A stretch of 64,000 nucleotides of DNA from Novosphingobium colocasiae (GCF_014652555.1 NZ_BMZA01000002.1:62001-126000), one strand, 5' to 3'; shown: positions 9,050-18,156, counted from the first letter of the stretch. The notes: a model not told the origin generated them from the sequence alone. Numbers and translations are program-made.

Positions 9050-9862
9050 ATGAGCTTTGAGAACATCATCTACGAGCTGGAAGACAACATCGCGACGGTT
9101 ACGTTCAACCGTCCCGAGGCCTACAACGCCACGACCGACGGCCTTTATGGCGAACTGGAATCGCTGATCCCGCAACTGCGCGACGATCCCGAGGTTGGCG
9201 TGGTCATTCTCACCGGCGCGGGCAAGGGCTTCTGTTCGGGCGCGGATCTCAAGAACCGCCGGACGGACCTCAATCCGCTCCAGCTCAGCGCGCGTCACCG
9301 GTGGATTCTCGAAGGAATCATGGAGCCGCTCTATCGCCTCCACAAGCCGACGATCGCCGCCGTCAACGGTGCCGCGGCCGGGGCCGGTGCCAACATCCCG
9401 CTGGCCTGCGACATCGTGATCGCCAGCGAACTGGCCAAGTTCACCCAGTCGTTCGTCAAGGTCGGCCTGGTTCCGGACTTCGGCGGGCTTTACTTCCTGC
9501 AGCGTGCCGTCGGCCGCGCGCGGGCCAAGGAACTGGCCTTCACCGCCCGCACCGTCGATGCGGCCGAAGCGCTGGCGTTGGGGCTGGTCCAGAAGGTGGT
9601 GCCGCACGATCAGTTGCTGGCCGAGGCGAAAGCCATGGCGAAGATGATCCTGGCGAACGCGCCGACTGCGGTGTCGATGGCCAAGTCATTCATCAACAAG
9701 TCGGAATATGCGACGTTTGACCAGATGACCGAATACGAAATCCTCGGCCAGACCGTGGCGTTCATTTCGCCCGATTACATGGAAGGGGTCACCGCCTTCC
9801 GCGAAAAGCGCAAGCCTGCGTTCAGCGCCAGCCCGGCGCAGACCGACCAGTCCTGGCGCTGA
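9050..9862 (+). CDS. Enoyl-CoA hydratase/isomerase family protein (PaaG-like active site)
   Basis: A 270-residue crotonase-fold protein. The oxyanion-hole segments are GKGFCSGADL and GAAAGAGANI. The glutamate expected in the P-E-x-x-L-G position of hydratases is replaced (SFVKVGLVPDFGG), while an aspartate stands in VPDFGG, as in PaaG-type isomerases. It may therefore isomerise a double bond or open a ring rather than hydrate. The start at ATG 9050 is 10 bp past the MBL-hydrolase stop and follows AAAGGCC. It is part of the 4990-14266 operon and lies just before the two acyl-CoA dehydrogenase genes. Confidence 0.88.
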   Translation: MSFENIIYELEDNIATVTFNRPEAYNATTDGLYGELESLIPQLRDDPEVGVVILTGAGKGFCSGADLKNRRTDLNPLQLSARHRWILEGIMEPLYRLHKPTIAAVNGAAAGAGANIPLACDIVIASELAKFTQSFVKVGLVPDFGGLYFLQRAVGRARAKELAFTARTVDAAEALALGLVQKVVPHDQLLAEAKAMAKMILANAPTAVSMAKSFINKSEYATFDQMTEYEILGQTVAFISPDYMEGVTAFREKRKPAFSASPAQTDQSWR

Positions 9863-9877
9863 TACGGAGCGGGGGGA

Positions 9878-11068
9878 ATGGACTTCAACTACACGCCTGC
9901 AGAAGAGCAGTTCCGCATGGAGCTGCGGGCATTCCTGGCCGAAGCCCTGCCCGAGGGCTGGGGCGAGACCGTGTTCCTGCCCGAGGACGAAGACGAACAG
10001 GCGGTGTTCCGGCTCGACTGGGAGCGCAAGCTCTATGAAGGTGGCTGGTCCTGCATCGGCTGGCCCAAGGAATACGGCGGGCGCGACGCCACGCTGAGCG
10101 AGCGGGCAATCTATGCCGAGGAACTGGCCCGCGCACGCGCGCCGGAGCTGATCAACATCATCGGCCAGAACCTGGCCGGTCATACGATCATCCACCACGG
10201 AACTCCCGAACAGAAGGCGCGCTTCCTCCCCGGGATCATCAGCTCGCGGGAGGTGTGGTGCCAAGGCTTCTCCGAGCCCAATGCCGGATCGGACCTGGCC
10301 AGCATCAAGACCCGGGCCGAACTGAAGGGCGACAAGTTCATCGTCAACGGCCAGAAGATCTGGACCAGCTTCGCCCAGCATTCCCAGTGGTGCCTGGCGC
10401 TGGTGCGGACCAGCAATGAAGGGCCGCGCCACAAGGGCATCAGCCTGCTGCTGATCGACATGCGTAGCCCCGGTATCACGCTGCGGCCGCTGCGCCAGAT
10501 TTCCGGCGAGAACGAGTTCAACGAAACCTTCTTCGATGATGTCGAGGTGCCGATTGAAAACCTGCTGGGCCCGATCAACGAAGGGTGGCGGATCACCATG
10601 ACCACGCTCAGCTACGAGCGCGGCCCGGAAGACGCGTTGGGCCGCCAGGTCCGCATCAAGCAGGAACTCGATACGCTGATCGCGAAGACGACCGAACTGC
10701 GCAATGATGGCAAGCGGCTGATCGATGATCCGCTGGTGCGCCAGAAGCTGGGCCGGTCGATCGCCGAAGTGGAGATCATCCGCCTCAACTGCCTGCGCGC
10801 GCTCAGCCGCTATCTGGCGGGCGAGGATCGCGGGTCGGACGCATCGATACTCAAGCTGTTCTGGAGCGAAGTGGGCGTGCGCATGTCCGAAACCGCGATG
10901 GACGTGCTGGGGCCTCTCGCCACGCTGAACGGCGACGACCCGCTGGCGGTGGGCAGCGGGCGCTGGCTGACCAGTTGGCTGCAGTCGAAGGCATTCACGA
11001 TCTATGCCGGATCGTCCGAAATCCAGCGCAACATCATCGGCGAGCGCGTGCTCGGCCTGCCGCGATAG
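9878..11068 (+). CDS. Acyl-CoA dehydrogenase, subunit 1
   Basis: A 396-residue acyl-CoA dehydrogenase with the flavin-binding segments FSEPNAGSD and IWTSFAQHS, and the C-terminal YAGSSEIQRNIIGERVLG typical of the fold. It oxidises an acyl-CoA to the 2-enoyl-CoA with FAD and passes electrons to ETF. The start at ATG 9878 follows a GGAGCGGGGGG purine tract. A second, more divergent dehydrogenase gene follows after 32 bp. Adjacent unequal pairs of this kind form alpha2-beta2 enzymes in steroid and alicyclic degradation, with FAD bound between unlike subunits. Pairing here is inferred from gene order. Confidence 0.92.
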   Translation: MDFNYTPAEEQFRMELRAFLAEALPEGWGETVFLPEDEDEQAVFRLDWERKLYEGGWSCIGWPKEYGGRDATLSERAIYAEELARARAPELINIIGQNLAGHTIIHHGTPEQKARFLPGIISSREVWCQGFSEPNAGSDLASIKTRAELKGDKFIVNGQKIWTSFAQHSQWCLALVRTSNEGPRHKGISLLLIDMRSPGITLRPLRQISGENEFNETFFDDVEVPIENLLGPINEGWRITMTTLSYERGPEDALGRQVRIKQELDTLIAKTTELRNDGKRLIDDPLVRQKLGRSIAEVEIIRLNCLRALSRYLAGEDRGSDASILKLFWSEVGVRMSETAMDVLGPLATLNGDDPLAVGSGRWLTSWLQSKAFTIYAGSSEIQRNIIGERVLGLPR

Positions 11069-11100
11069 AATAAAGCGACAAGATACTGGAGAGAGGCGGC

Positions 11101-12231
11101 ATGAACTTCAATTTCGATGAAGACCAGCGCAGTCTGGGCGAAACCGTGGCGGCGGTGCTGGCGGATGATGCGCAACTGCTGGCGCCCGATCCGGTCGAAG
11201 CCGGAACTTCGAAGGCCTGGGAAGCGCTGGCCGAGCTGGGCCTGTTCTCGCTGCTGGTGCCGGAAGACCTGGGCGGGGCGGGTTTCTCGCTGATAGACGT
11301 GTCGCTGGCGATCGAGGCGCTGGGGGCCGGCCTCGCTCCTCCGGGCATCGCTTCCACGCTCGTCGTGACCGAGCTGCTGTCGCGCTATGGTTCGGATCAG
11401 CTCAAGGCGCGGTGGCTGCCGGGTATCGCCACTGGCGAACTGCACGCGGCGCTGGCGATCCAGGAAGTGGGCAGCGGCCCCGATCCGCTGTCGATGCGCA
11501 CGGCATTCGTCGCCAATGGCCTCAGCGGAACCAAGATGCTGGTCGATGGCGGCTCCGAGGCGGACCTGTTCCTGGTCCTGGCCGGCAGCGCCGATGGGCC
11601 GGCAGTGGTGGTGATCGATGCCAAGGCCGACGGCGTGTCCTGCCGCGCGCACGACGGCCTCGATCCCTCAAGCGCGCTGGCGGAAGTGACTTTCGACAAT
11701 GTCGCGGTCGGCGATGACGATATCCTCGGCGGCGCGGCCGCTGCCGATGCCGTCGCGACCTTGCAGGATCTCGGCGCGACGGTTGCCGCCGGCATGCAGA
11801 TCGGGATCGCCGCCCGGGTGCTCGATATTTCGGTCGAATATGCCAAGGTCCGTGTCCAGTTCGGCCAGCCGATCGGCGCGTTCCAGGGCATCAAGCACGT
11901 CTGCGCCGATCTTGCGGTGGCGGTCGAATCCGGGCGCTCTGCGGCCTACTATGCGTTCTGGGCGGTTGCCGAAGACGCCCCCGATCGCGCCCGTGCGGCG
12001 TCGATGGCCAAGGCCTATTGCGGCGAAGTGGCGCGCGACGGGTGTAACCGGGCGACGCAGATCCACGGCGGCATGGGATTTACCTGGGAACTGGCGCTGC
12101 ACCGCTACATGCGCCGCGCGCGCATCCTGGAGCAGGCGTTCGGCAACAGCGACTGGCATTACGATCGGGTGACCGAGCAGACGGTGCTGGCCAATGGCCA
12201 TGCGACGCGCGACGAAGCCGTCAGCGTCTGA
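11101..12231 (+). CDS. Acyl-CoA dehydrogenase, subunit 2
   Basis: A 376-residue acyl-CoA dehydrogenase homologue. The FAD-contacting segments VRVQFGQPIGAFQGIKH and IHGGMGFTWE are conserved, but the N-terminal half is shorter and the acyl-binding motif IQEVGSGPDP departs from the usual S-x-P-x-x-G-S-D. That asymmetry fits a heteromeric partner of the preceding protein. ATG 11101 follows TGGAGAGAGG. It likely acts with the 9878 product on one CoA ester; working alone as a homotetramer is the alternative. Confidence 0.9.
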   Translation: MNFNFDEDQRSLGETVAAVLADDAQLLAPDPVEAGTSKAWEALAELGLFSLLVPEDLGGAGFSLIDVSLAIEALGAGLAPPGIASTLVVTELLSRYGSDQLKARWLPGIATGELHAALAIQEVGSGPDPLSMRTAFVANGLSGTKMLVDGGSEADLFLVLAGSADGPAVVVIDAKADGVSCRAHDGLDPSSALAEVTFDNVAVGDDDILGGAAAADAVATLQDLGATVAAGMQIGIAARVLDISVEYAKVRVQFGQPIGAFQGIKHVCADLAVAVESGRSAAYYAFWAVAEDAPDRARAASMAKAYCGEVARDGCNRATQIHGGMGFTWELALHRYMRRARILEQAFGNSDWHYDRVTEQTVLANGHATRDEAVSV

Positions 12232-12265
12232 TCCATCCGGCACGATCCACAAGGTACGGACTGAC

Positions 12266-12760
12266 ATGAGCGACCAACTCGCCCGAGACATCGAAATACT
12301 GGCCGAACTGTTCAAGGCCGGCGGCTGGGCGGAACTGCGCGTCGAAGGCGGCGGGCTGAGCCTGCTGATGTCGAACGACAGGGCTGCGGCGGGGCTGGAA
12401 GGAACGGCGGTCGTGGCGGCCGCGCCGGTGCCGGCTGCGGTGCAGGCACCTGCGGCGACTGCACCGGCCGCATCGGCTGCCACCCCCGCGTCGGCCAAGT
12501 CCGGACCGATCGATCCGGCCTGGACGGCGGTGCTCGCCCCGAACCTCGGCACCTTCTACCGCGCGCCCAAGCCGGGGGCCGCGCCGTTCGTCGAGATCGG
12601 CCAGCGGATCGATGCGGATGCCGAAATCTGCCTCATCGAGGTCATGAAGCTGTTCACCTCGGTCAAGGCCGGGATCACCGGTACGGTGCGCCATGTCGCC
12701 GCCGCCGATGCGCAGCTTGTCGAGGGTGGCGAGCCGCTCATCTACATCGAACAGGATTGA
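12266..12760 (+). CDS. Biotin carboxyl carrier protein 1
   Basis: A 164-residue biotin carrier. The N-terminal helix region (1-40) resembles other BCCPs, followed by an Ala/Pro-rich linker (about 45-80) and a C-terminal biotinyl domain with the modified Lys128 in IEVMKLF. The start is the ATG at 12266; the frame is open upstream, but the extension overlaps the dehydrogenase gene. It shares APNLGTFYRAPKPGA with the second carrier at 16265, so the two are recent paralogues. It lies directly before the carboxyltransferase-fold gene, which it probably serves. Biotin would be loaded by a BirA and carboxylated by the biotin carboxylase encoded at 16789. Confidence 0.93.
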   Translation: MSDQLARDIEILAELFKAGGWAELRVEGGGLSLLMSNDRAAAGLEGTAVVAAAPVPAAVQAPAATAPAASAATPASAKSGPIDPAWTAVLAPNLGTFYRAPKPGAAPFVEIGQRIDADAEICLIEVMKLFTSVKAGITGTVRHVAAADAQLVEGGEPLIYIEQD

Positions 12761-12802
12761 CGGAATTACGCGCGCCGGCTGGCGCGCCGGGAAGGATCTG
12801 CG

Positions 12803-14266
12803 ATGGCACATATTGAATTTCTCGACGAAACCATGCGCGATGGTCAGCAGAGCCTGTGGGGCCTGCGGATGCGCGCCGGAATGGCGCTGCCGGTTTCGCC
12901 GCTCATCGACAAAACCGGGTTCAAGATCATCGATTTGACCGGCGGCGGCATGCTCGACGTGCTGACCCGCTATTGCCAGGAAAACTACTGGGAAGGGCTC
13001 GACCTGCTGGTCGCCTCGATGCCCAACACCCCGCTTCGTGCCGGCCTGCGTGCCAATGCCAACGTCACCTTCGGCATTACGCCGCCGGCGCTGATGGACC
13101 TGTGGGTCAAGCGGCTGTGCGCGCACGGCGTGCGCTCGTTCTGGATCTACGACGTGCTGTTCGGGATCGAGAACATGACGCGCCTTGCCAAGGTGGCCAA
13201 GGAAGCCAACGGCGCGCAGGTGGCGGGCGCGATCATGTTCGCGCTATCGCCCGTCCATACCGACGAATTCTTCGTCGCCAACGCCAAGCGGCTGGCCGAC
13301 AGCCCGCACATCGATTCCATCCTGCTCTATGACACCGCCGGCGTGCTGGAAAAGGATCGCATCGAAAAGCTGGTGCCGGCGCTGGTCAAGGTGGCGAACG
13401 GCAAGCCGATCGAGTTCCACTCGAACAATCTGCTCGGCCTTTCGGCCAAGGCCTATCTCGATGCGATCGATAACGGCGTGTCCGTGATCCACACCGCCAG
13501 TCGGCCGATGGCGAATGGCCCGTCGGTTCCGTCGACCGAAATCATGGCCAAGAACATCCAGTTGCGCGGGCATACGCATAATCTGGATGAATCGCTGTTC
13601 GAACCGGTCGCCACCCATTTCCGCGCGGTCGGCCAGGCGGCAGGCTTCCTGGTCGACCAGTATGCCGAATACGACGAATTCTCCATCCAGCACCAGATTC
13701 CGGGCGGCATGATGGGCACCTTTAAGGCCCAGCTTGCCATGCACAAGATGATGGACAAGCTGCCCGAAGTGCTCGACGAAGTGGCCGCCGTGCGCCGTGA
13801 TCTCGGTTATCCGGGCATGGCAACGCCGTTCAGCCAGCTCGTCGGCATCCAGGCGGTGCTCAACGTGGTGACCGGCAAGCGCTATGGCACGGTGCCCGAT
13901 GAAGTCATTCAGTACAGCGCCGGCTTCTATGGCCAGACGGTCGCTCCGGTCGATCCCAACGTGCTCGACAAGATCATGGCCGCGCCGCGTGCCAAGGAAG
14001 TGCTCGCCAACCCGCCGCAAAGCCCAGACATTCCCGAGCTGATGAAGCAATACGGCACTGAAGACGAGGACGAACTGATCTATCGCGCGTTCGTGCCGCA
14101 GGCCGATATCGACAAGATGCGGGCGGCCGGGCCGGTCCGCCGGGACTTCCCGCTGCTGTCCTCGCCCGAACTGGAGCAGGTCCGCAAGCTGATGCAAACG
14201 GTCAAGGTACCGGTCGTCGAGCTCAAGTCGGCAGGTCTCAACCTGAGCCTGCGACGGGCCGACTAA
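12803..14266 (+). CDS. Carboxyltransferase-fold (HMGL/PycB-like) protein with altered metal site
   Basis: A 487-residue protein with the TIM-barrel carboxyltransferase domain of pyruvate carboxylase and oxaloacetate decarboxylase (1-300), then the conserved C-terminal domain. The N-terminal LDETMRDGQQS with metal ligand Asp8 is intact. The carbamylated-lysine motif K-D-M-A-G reads YDTAG (Tyr176), and the H-x-H pair reads HSN (His206, Asn208). Two of the four usual metal ligands are thus missing. Position after a biotin carrier and in an island with a biotin carboxylase argues for a biotin-dependent reaction, perhaps with no or changed metal. Start is ATG 12803. It may carboxylate or decarboxylate a CoA ester or oxoacid; the substrate is unknown. 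Confidence 0.88.
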   Translation: MAHIEFLDETMRDGQQSLWGLRMRAGMALPVSPLIDKTGFKIIDLTGGGMLDVLTRYCQENYWEGLDLLVASMPNTPLRAGLRANANVTFGITPPALMDLWVKRLCAHGVRSFWIYDVLFGIENMTRLAKVAKEANGAQVAGAIMFALSPVHTDEFFVANAKRLADSPHIDSILLYDTAGVLEKDRIEKLVPALVKVANGKPIEFHSNNLLGLSAKAYLDAIDNGVSVIHTASRPMANGPSVPSTEIMAKNIQLRGHTHNLDESLFEPVATHFRAVGQAAGFLVDQYAEYDEFSIQHQIPGGMMGTFKAQLAMHKMMDKLPEVLDEVAAVRRDLGYPGMATPFSQLVGIQAVLNVVTGKRYGTVPDEVIQYSAGFYGQTVAPVDPNVLDKIMAAPRAKEVLANPPQSPDIPELMKQYGTEDEDELIYRAFVPQADIDKMRAAGPVRRDFPLLSSPELEQVRKLMQTVKVPVVELKSAGLNLSLRRAD

Positions 14267-14303
14267 GGGCGAAGCGGGTGCCACAGCGAGTGATGCCCTG
14301 TTT

Positions 14304-14318
14304 CCGACTAATCGTCGT
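14304..14318. promoter_or_regulatory. Operator-like site 3 next to a -10 box
   Basis: CCGACTAATCGTCGT at 14304-14318 matches the CCGA-N7-TCG pattern of sites 1, 2 and 4 and runs straight into TATAAT (14318-14323). GGAAGGG at 14324-14330 is the ribosome-binding site of the hydratase at 14338. A promoter here would yield a very short leader, and no good -35 box is visible, so the TATAAT could also be just part of the motif's A/T-rich flank. Confidence 0.5.
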
Positions 14319-14337
14319 ATAATGGAAGGGCGCGGTA

Positions 14338-15147
14338 GTGGCGGACACCGATAAGGCGCGGCAACACGTATTCGGCGCATTTGTCCTGACCGTGGCCGCC
14401 GATGGCATCGCGACGCTGGTGTTCGACCGCCCGCCAGTCAACGCCGTGTCGATCGATGTCTACGAGGCAATCGGGCGGATCGTCGATCATATCGAATCCG
14501 ACAATGCCATCCGCGCGGTGGTCTGGACTGCGGCCGAAGGGGCCCGGACCTGGTGTGGCGGGGCCGATCTGCACGATTTCGACGGCATCGACGTTGCCGG
14601 CCGTAAGGCCCGCTATGCCTTCATCAACGAGGTGCTGCCCCGGTTCTATCGGCTGGACCGGCCGGTCATTGCTGCGGTCTGTGGGCCGGCAATCGGGATC
14701 GGCATGATCTTCACCGCCTTGTGCGACATGCGCATCGCGGCTGAAGATGCGATCTTCGCCTGCCCCGAGATCGATTACGGGCTGGTAGCCGGGGGTGCCG
14801 GGCTGTTCGCGCATGTTGGCATTCCCGAGGCCAAAGTGCGCGAAATGCTGTTCACCGGCGCGCGTTTTACCGCGCGCGAGCTGGAGCCGACCGGTTTCTT
14901 CAACTACGTACTCCCGCGCGAGGAAGTGGTGCCGCGTGCGCTGGAGATCGCCCGGCGGATCGCCGCCAAGAGCCTGCCCTCTATCCGGGCGCGCAAGGTG
15001 GCATCGGCCCGCCTTGAAGGGATGACCTGGACCGAAGCCTACCTTGATGCCCAGCAATTGAGCGCGGCGCTGACCGCCGGCAGCGATGGCGGCGAAGGTG
15101 TGCGGGCGTTTCTTGCGGGCCGCGATCCGAATTACCAGGATTGTTGA
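14338..15147 (+). CDS. Enoyl-CoA hydratase/isomerase family protein
   Basis: A 269-residue crotonase-fold enzyme starting at GTG 14338, 7 nt after GGAAGGG. Oxyanion segments are WCGGADLHDF and GPAIGIGM; CPEIDYGL keeps the glutamate position used in hydration. It has a close paralogue on the minus strand at 22416-23216: both share WCGGADLH, RKxRYAFINE, PExDYGL and TGFFNYV. Two similar copies in one island suggest hydration or ring cleavage of two related intermediates, or a duplicated step. It has its own upstream operator-like site and is separated from the preceding operon by about 70 bp. Confidence 0.9.
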   Translation: MADTDKARQHVFGAFVLTVAADGIATLVFDRPPVNAVSIDVYEAIGRIVDHIESDNAIRAVVWTAAEGARTWCGGADLHDFDGIDVAGRKARYAFINEVLPRFYRLDRPVIAAVCGPAIGIGMIFTALCDMRIAAEDAIFACPEIDYGLVAGGAGLFAHVGIPEAKVREMLFTGARFTARELEPTGFFNYVLPREEVVPRALEIARRIAAKSLPSIRARKVASARLEGMTWTEAYLDAQQLSAALTAGSDGGEGVRAFLAGRDPNYQDC

Positions 15148-15177
15148 GGCGTTGCGGATAAGCCGCTGCCGTTGAGC

Positions 15178-15897
15178 CTATTTCTGTGCCTGCGCGGCTT
15201 CCAGTTCGAGGATCGTTATCATCCGCGCGGCCATTTCCGAACCGGCCTTGGTGAGGTTGCGAGGCTTTCGATAGAGCAGCCAGGTGATGATGACCTGGTT
15301 GATCCCGCCGATCAGCAGCGCGGCCGTTTCATAGGGATCGTTCGCGCGGCTGATCCAGCCTTCCTCCATCCCCTCCTTGATGAGGAACAGGATGACGCGG
15401 GCGAAATCGTCGATCGTGTGCTTGAGCTCGGTCTCGCTGACGAAGACGCTGGGCCAGATTTCGAGATAGAGCAGCCGCGCCCACTCGGAATGTTCGCGGG
15501 CATAGTCGGCCGACATCGTCAGATAGAGCGACAGGCGCTCCTTCGTGGTCAGCTTTTCGGTCGCCGCTTCGGCGAAAAGCGCCGAGAATTCGGTCATGTG
15601 GGCTTGCGGCAGTTCGTAGGCCAGGTCTTCCTTGCTCTTGTAGTAGTCATAGAGCGTGGAGGTGGATATGCCCGCTTCGGCGGCGATATCGGCAATGCGC
15701 GAACGCGAGATACCGTCGCGCGCGAACACTCGCAGCGCAGCGTTCAGGATCTGCTGTTCGGTCCGTTTGCTGCGCGCCTGCTTGCGTTCGACCGGGGGCT
15801 TGCGACGCTCCAGCACTTCGGTGAGGAGCGCATTCCACCGGATTTCCACGTTCGACGGAGCAGCTTCAGGTTCGGCAGCGAGGCTTTTTGCGGGCAC
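15178..15897 (-). CDS. TetR-family transcriptional regulator
   Basis: A 239-residue TetR protein with a 40-residue N-terminal extension, then the helix-turn-helix at about 44-90 (TEQQILNAALRVFARDG, IADIAAEAGISTSTLYDYYKSKEDL). The C-terminal ligand domain is helical and of ordinary length. It starts at a GTG with GGAG 6 nt upstream. It is the only transcription factor gene in the catabolic island and lies between its two plus-strand operons, convergent with the hydratase gene and divergent from the carrier/carboxylase operon. The CCGA-N7-TCGR palindromes at the island's promoters are its likely binding sites, with a CoA ester as likely ligand; both points are inferred. Confidence 0.92.
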   Translation of the reverse strand: MPAKSLAAEPEAAPSNVEIRWNALLTEVLERRKPPVERKQARSKRTEQQILNAALRVFARDGISRSRIADIAAEAGISTSTLYDYYKSKEDLAYELPQAHMTEFSALFAEAATEKLTTKERLSLYLTMSADYAREHSEWARLLYLEIWPSVFVSETELKHTIDDFARVILFLIKEGMEEGWISRANDPYETAALLIGGINQVIITWLLYRKPRNLTKAGSEMAARMITILELEAAQAQK

Positions 15898-16264
15898 GTG
15901 ATACTCCAGAAAGCCAGCTCAACTATGCAGTATTGCCAGCTCTAAAACCGAAAATTGTTCACTGCCGACAGCAGGGCGCGTTGACAACCGTTTTTTGTAA
16001 TCGAAGCGGCCGCTCGTCTGATCTGGCCGGGTTAGGAAGCACTCGGCGCGCGGCCTTCTCGCACGTTGAAATTCCGATGAATAGTCGAATATTTGTTGAC
16101 GGGGTGGGGGTGGCCTTGTACGCCGTTGCGTGCAAAAAGCGGATCAGCCGGTTCGCGGCATGACCCGGCGAACCACGCGGCAGGAGAGGGCCGTCCATCG
16201 ATGACGCTGCACCATTCCTGTTCACATGGCCAATCCAACCGCATCCCCTGGAATGGAACCCGTG
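15898..16264. promoter_or_regulatory. Divergent intergenic region with possible operator site 5
   Basis: This 367-bp stretch separates the TetR gene from the second biotin-carrier operon. I see no convincing gene in it. CCGATGAATAGTCGA at 16074-16088 fits the island's CCGA-N7-TCGR pattern and is followed by TTGACG at 16096-16101, a possible -35 box. A good -10 box at the right distance is lacking (TACGCC at 16119). A second TTGACA occurs at 15981 without a partner. Confidence 0.4.
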
Positions 16265-16789
16265 ATGACTGACAAGTGCGCCGATCTGCCGGCCAATCTG
16301 GAGGCGCTGCTTGCGGAATTCGCCGCATCGGGCGTTCGCGAACTGCATCTGCGTCGCGGCGATTTCGAGATTTTCCTGTCGAGTGACGCTTCGGCCCGGT
16401 GGAGCGCGCCTGCGCCCGGGGCTGCCGCTGTGGCACCCGCTGCAGCGCCGATTGCGGCCCCGACCGCTGCGGCCGCGCCGGCAAAGCCTACCGCTCCCGT
16501 TGCTGCAGCGCCAGCGCCCCGCGCTGCTTCGGGTCCGGTTCCGGCCGATGCCCTCATTATCAATGCCCCCAACCTTGGCACCTTCTATCGCGCCCCGAAG
16601 CCGGGTGCAGCGAACTACGTCGAAGTCGGATCGAAGGTGAAGGCGGGCGACGAGCTGTGCCTGATCGAGGTGATGAAGCTGTTCACTGCGCTCACCGCCG
16701 AGACCTCGGGCACCATTCATTCGGTGCTCGTCGATGACGGTGAGATGGTCGAGGGCGGCCAGCCGCTGTTCGCGCTGGTGAGGGACTGA
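16265..16789 (+). CDS. Biotin carboxyl carrier protein 2
   Basis: A 174-residue BCCP with an N-terminal helical region, a long Ala/Pro linker (about 45-90) and a biotinyl domain with Lys138 in IEVMKLF. The start could be ATG 16226, 16253 or 16265; I prefer 16265 (MTDKCADL), which aligns with the start of carrier 1, although its ribosome-binding site is weak. The stop overlaps the biotin carboxylase ATG by one base (TGATG), so the two are translationally coupled. It is a paralogue of the 12266 carrier. It delivers carboxybiotin from the carboxylase to a carboxyltransferase; the only one visible here is the 12803 product. Confidence 0.92.
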   Translation: MTDKCADLPANLEALLAEFAASGVRELHLRRGDFEIFLSSDASARWSAPAPGAAAVAPAAAPIAAPTAAAAPAKPTAPVAAAPAPRAASGPVPADALIINAPNLGTFYRAPKPGAANYVEVGSKVKAGDELCLIEVMKLFTALTAETSGTIHSVLVDDGEMVEGGQPLFALVRD

Positions 16790-18156
16790 TGGCAATCAAG
16801 CGGCTTTTCATCGCCAATCGCGGCGAAATCGCGCTGCGTATCGTGCGGGCGGCGCAGGCGCTCAACATTGAAACAGTCGTTGCGGTATCCGATGCCGATC
16901 GGGACACGGCGGCCGCGCGTCTGGCCGACCGGTCAGTCGTGCTGGGCCCGGCATCCGCCGCCAAGAGCTACCTCGATCCGCGCCTGATCGTCCATGCGGC
17001 GCGGGAAAGCGGCTGCGACGGACTGCATCCGGGTTATGGCTTCCTGTCCGAACGCGCGATCCTGCCGCGCCTCTGTTCCGCGCAGGGCATCGCCTTTGTT
17101 GGCCCCGAGCCGGACGTGATCGATGCGCTGGGCGACAAGCTGAGCGCGCGGGCGATGGCCAAGGCGGCGGGCGTGCCGCTGGTGCCGGGCAGCGAATGCG
17201 TGGCATCGGCCGCCGATGCCCGCCGCGAAGGCGATCGCATCGGGTATCCGGTCCTGCTCAAGGCATCGGCGGGCGGCGGCGGGCGCGGCATGGTGATCGC
17301 CAACAACCGTGATGAGGCCGAAGCCGGATTCCACCGCGCTTCCGCCGAAGCGGTTGCGGCCTTCGGCGACGGCACCCTGTTCATGGAGCGTTTCGTGCCC
17401 GAGGCGCGCCACGTCGAAGTCCAGCTCATGGGCGACGGCAAGGGCCAGGTCGTCCATTTCGGCGAGCGCGACTGTTCGGTCCAGCGCCGCTACCAGAAGC
17501 TGATCGAGGAAGCGCCTTGCGCGGCGATGCCCGATCATTTGCGCGCGCAATTGCACAAGTCGGCGGTCGATCTGGCCGCCAGCGTCAACTACCGTAACGC
17601 TGGGACCGCCGAATTCCTGTTCGACGTTCGCCGTCAGGAGTTTTACTTCATCGAGGTCAATGCCCGCATCCAGGTGGAGCATCCGGTATCGGAGATGATC
17701 TCCGGCTTCGATCTGGTGCAGGAACAGATACGCATCGCCGGCGGAGCGCCGCTGTCGGTGGCTCAGGATCAGGTCAAGCTGTCCGGCCATGCCATCGAAT
17801 GTCGCATCAATGCGGAGGATCCGGCGCGCGATTTCCTGCCCAGCCCGGGGCGGATCACCCGCTGGGACCCGCCGACGGGCGACGGTATCCGGCTTGACAG
17901 CCATATGTCGGAAGGCGCGATGATCCCGCCGTTCTATGACAGCATGGTCGGCAAGCTGATCGTCCATGGTGAAACCCGCGCGGAAGCGGTGGCGAAGCTG
18001 ACCGATGCGATCGATCGCTTCACCGTGGAAGGGGTGCCGACCACGCTGGGCTTGCACCGGGCGATCATCACGCATCCCGATTTCATCGCCAACACCATCC
18101 ACACCCGCTGGCTGGAGCAGGTGTTCCTGCCCGACATGGCGGCCAAGGCGGCCTGA
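16789..18156 (+). CDS. Biotin carboxylase subunit (AccC type)
   Basis: A 455-residue ATP-grasp biotin carboxylase that makes carboxybiotin from bicarbonate and ATP. Visible motifs are the N-terminal FIANRGEIALRI, HPGYGFLSE, the ATP loop GGGGRGMV, FIEVNARIQVEHPVSE with the Glu, Asn, Arg and Glu-His catalytic set, and ECRINAEDP. Length matches stand-alone AccC proteins. It is sandwiched between a true carrier (upstream) and a lysine-less carrier-like protein (downstream), with one-base stop/start overlaps on both sides. It probably serves the island's dedicated carboxylase rather than fatty-acid synthesis, because no acetyl-CoA carboxyltransferase genes are near. Confidence 0.95.
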   Translation: MAIKRLFIANRGEIALRIVRAAQALNIETVVAVSDADRDTAAARLADRSVVLGPASAAKSYLDPRLIVHAARESGCDGLHPGYGFLSERAILPRLCSAQGIAFVGPEPDVIDALGDKLSARAMAKAAGVPLVPGSECVASAADARREGDRIGYPVLLKASAGGGGRGMVIANNRDEAEAGFHRASAEAVAAFGDGTLFMERFVPEARHVEVQLMGDGKGQVVHFGERDCSVQRRYQKLIEEAPCAAMPDHLRAQLHKSAVDLAASVNYRNAGTAEFLFDVRRQEFYFIEVNARIQVEHPVSEMISGFDLVQEQIRIAGGAPLSVAQDQVKLSGHAIECRINAEDPARDFLPSPGRITRWDPPTGDGIRLDSHMSEGAMIPPFYDSMVGKLIVHGETRAEAVAKLTDAIDRFTVEGVPTTLGLHRAIITHPDFIANTIHTRWLEQVFLPDMAAKAA

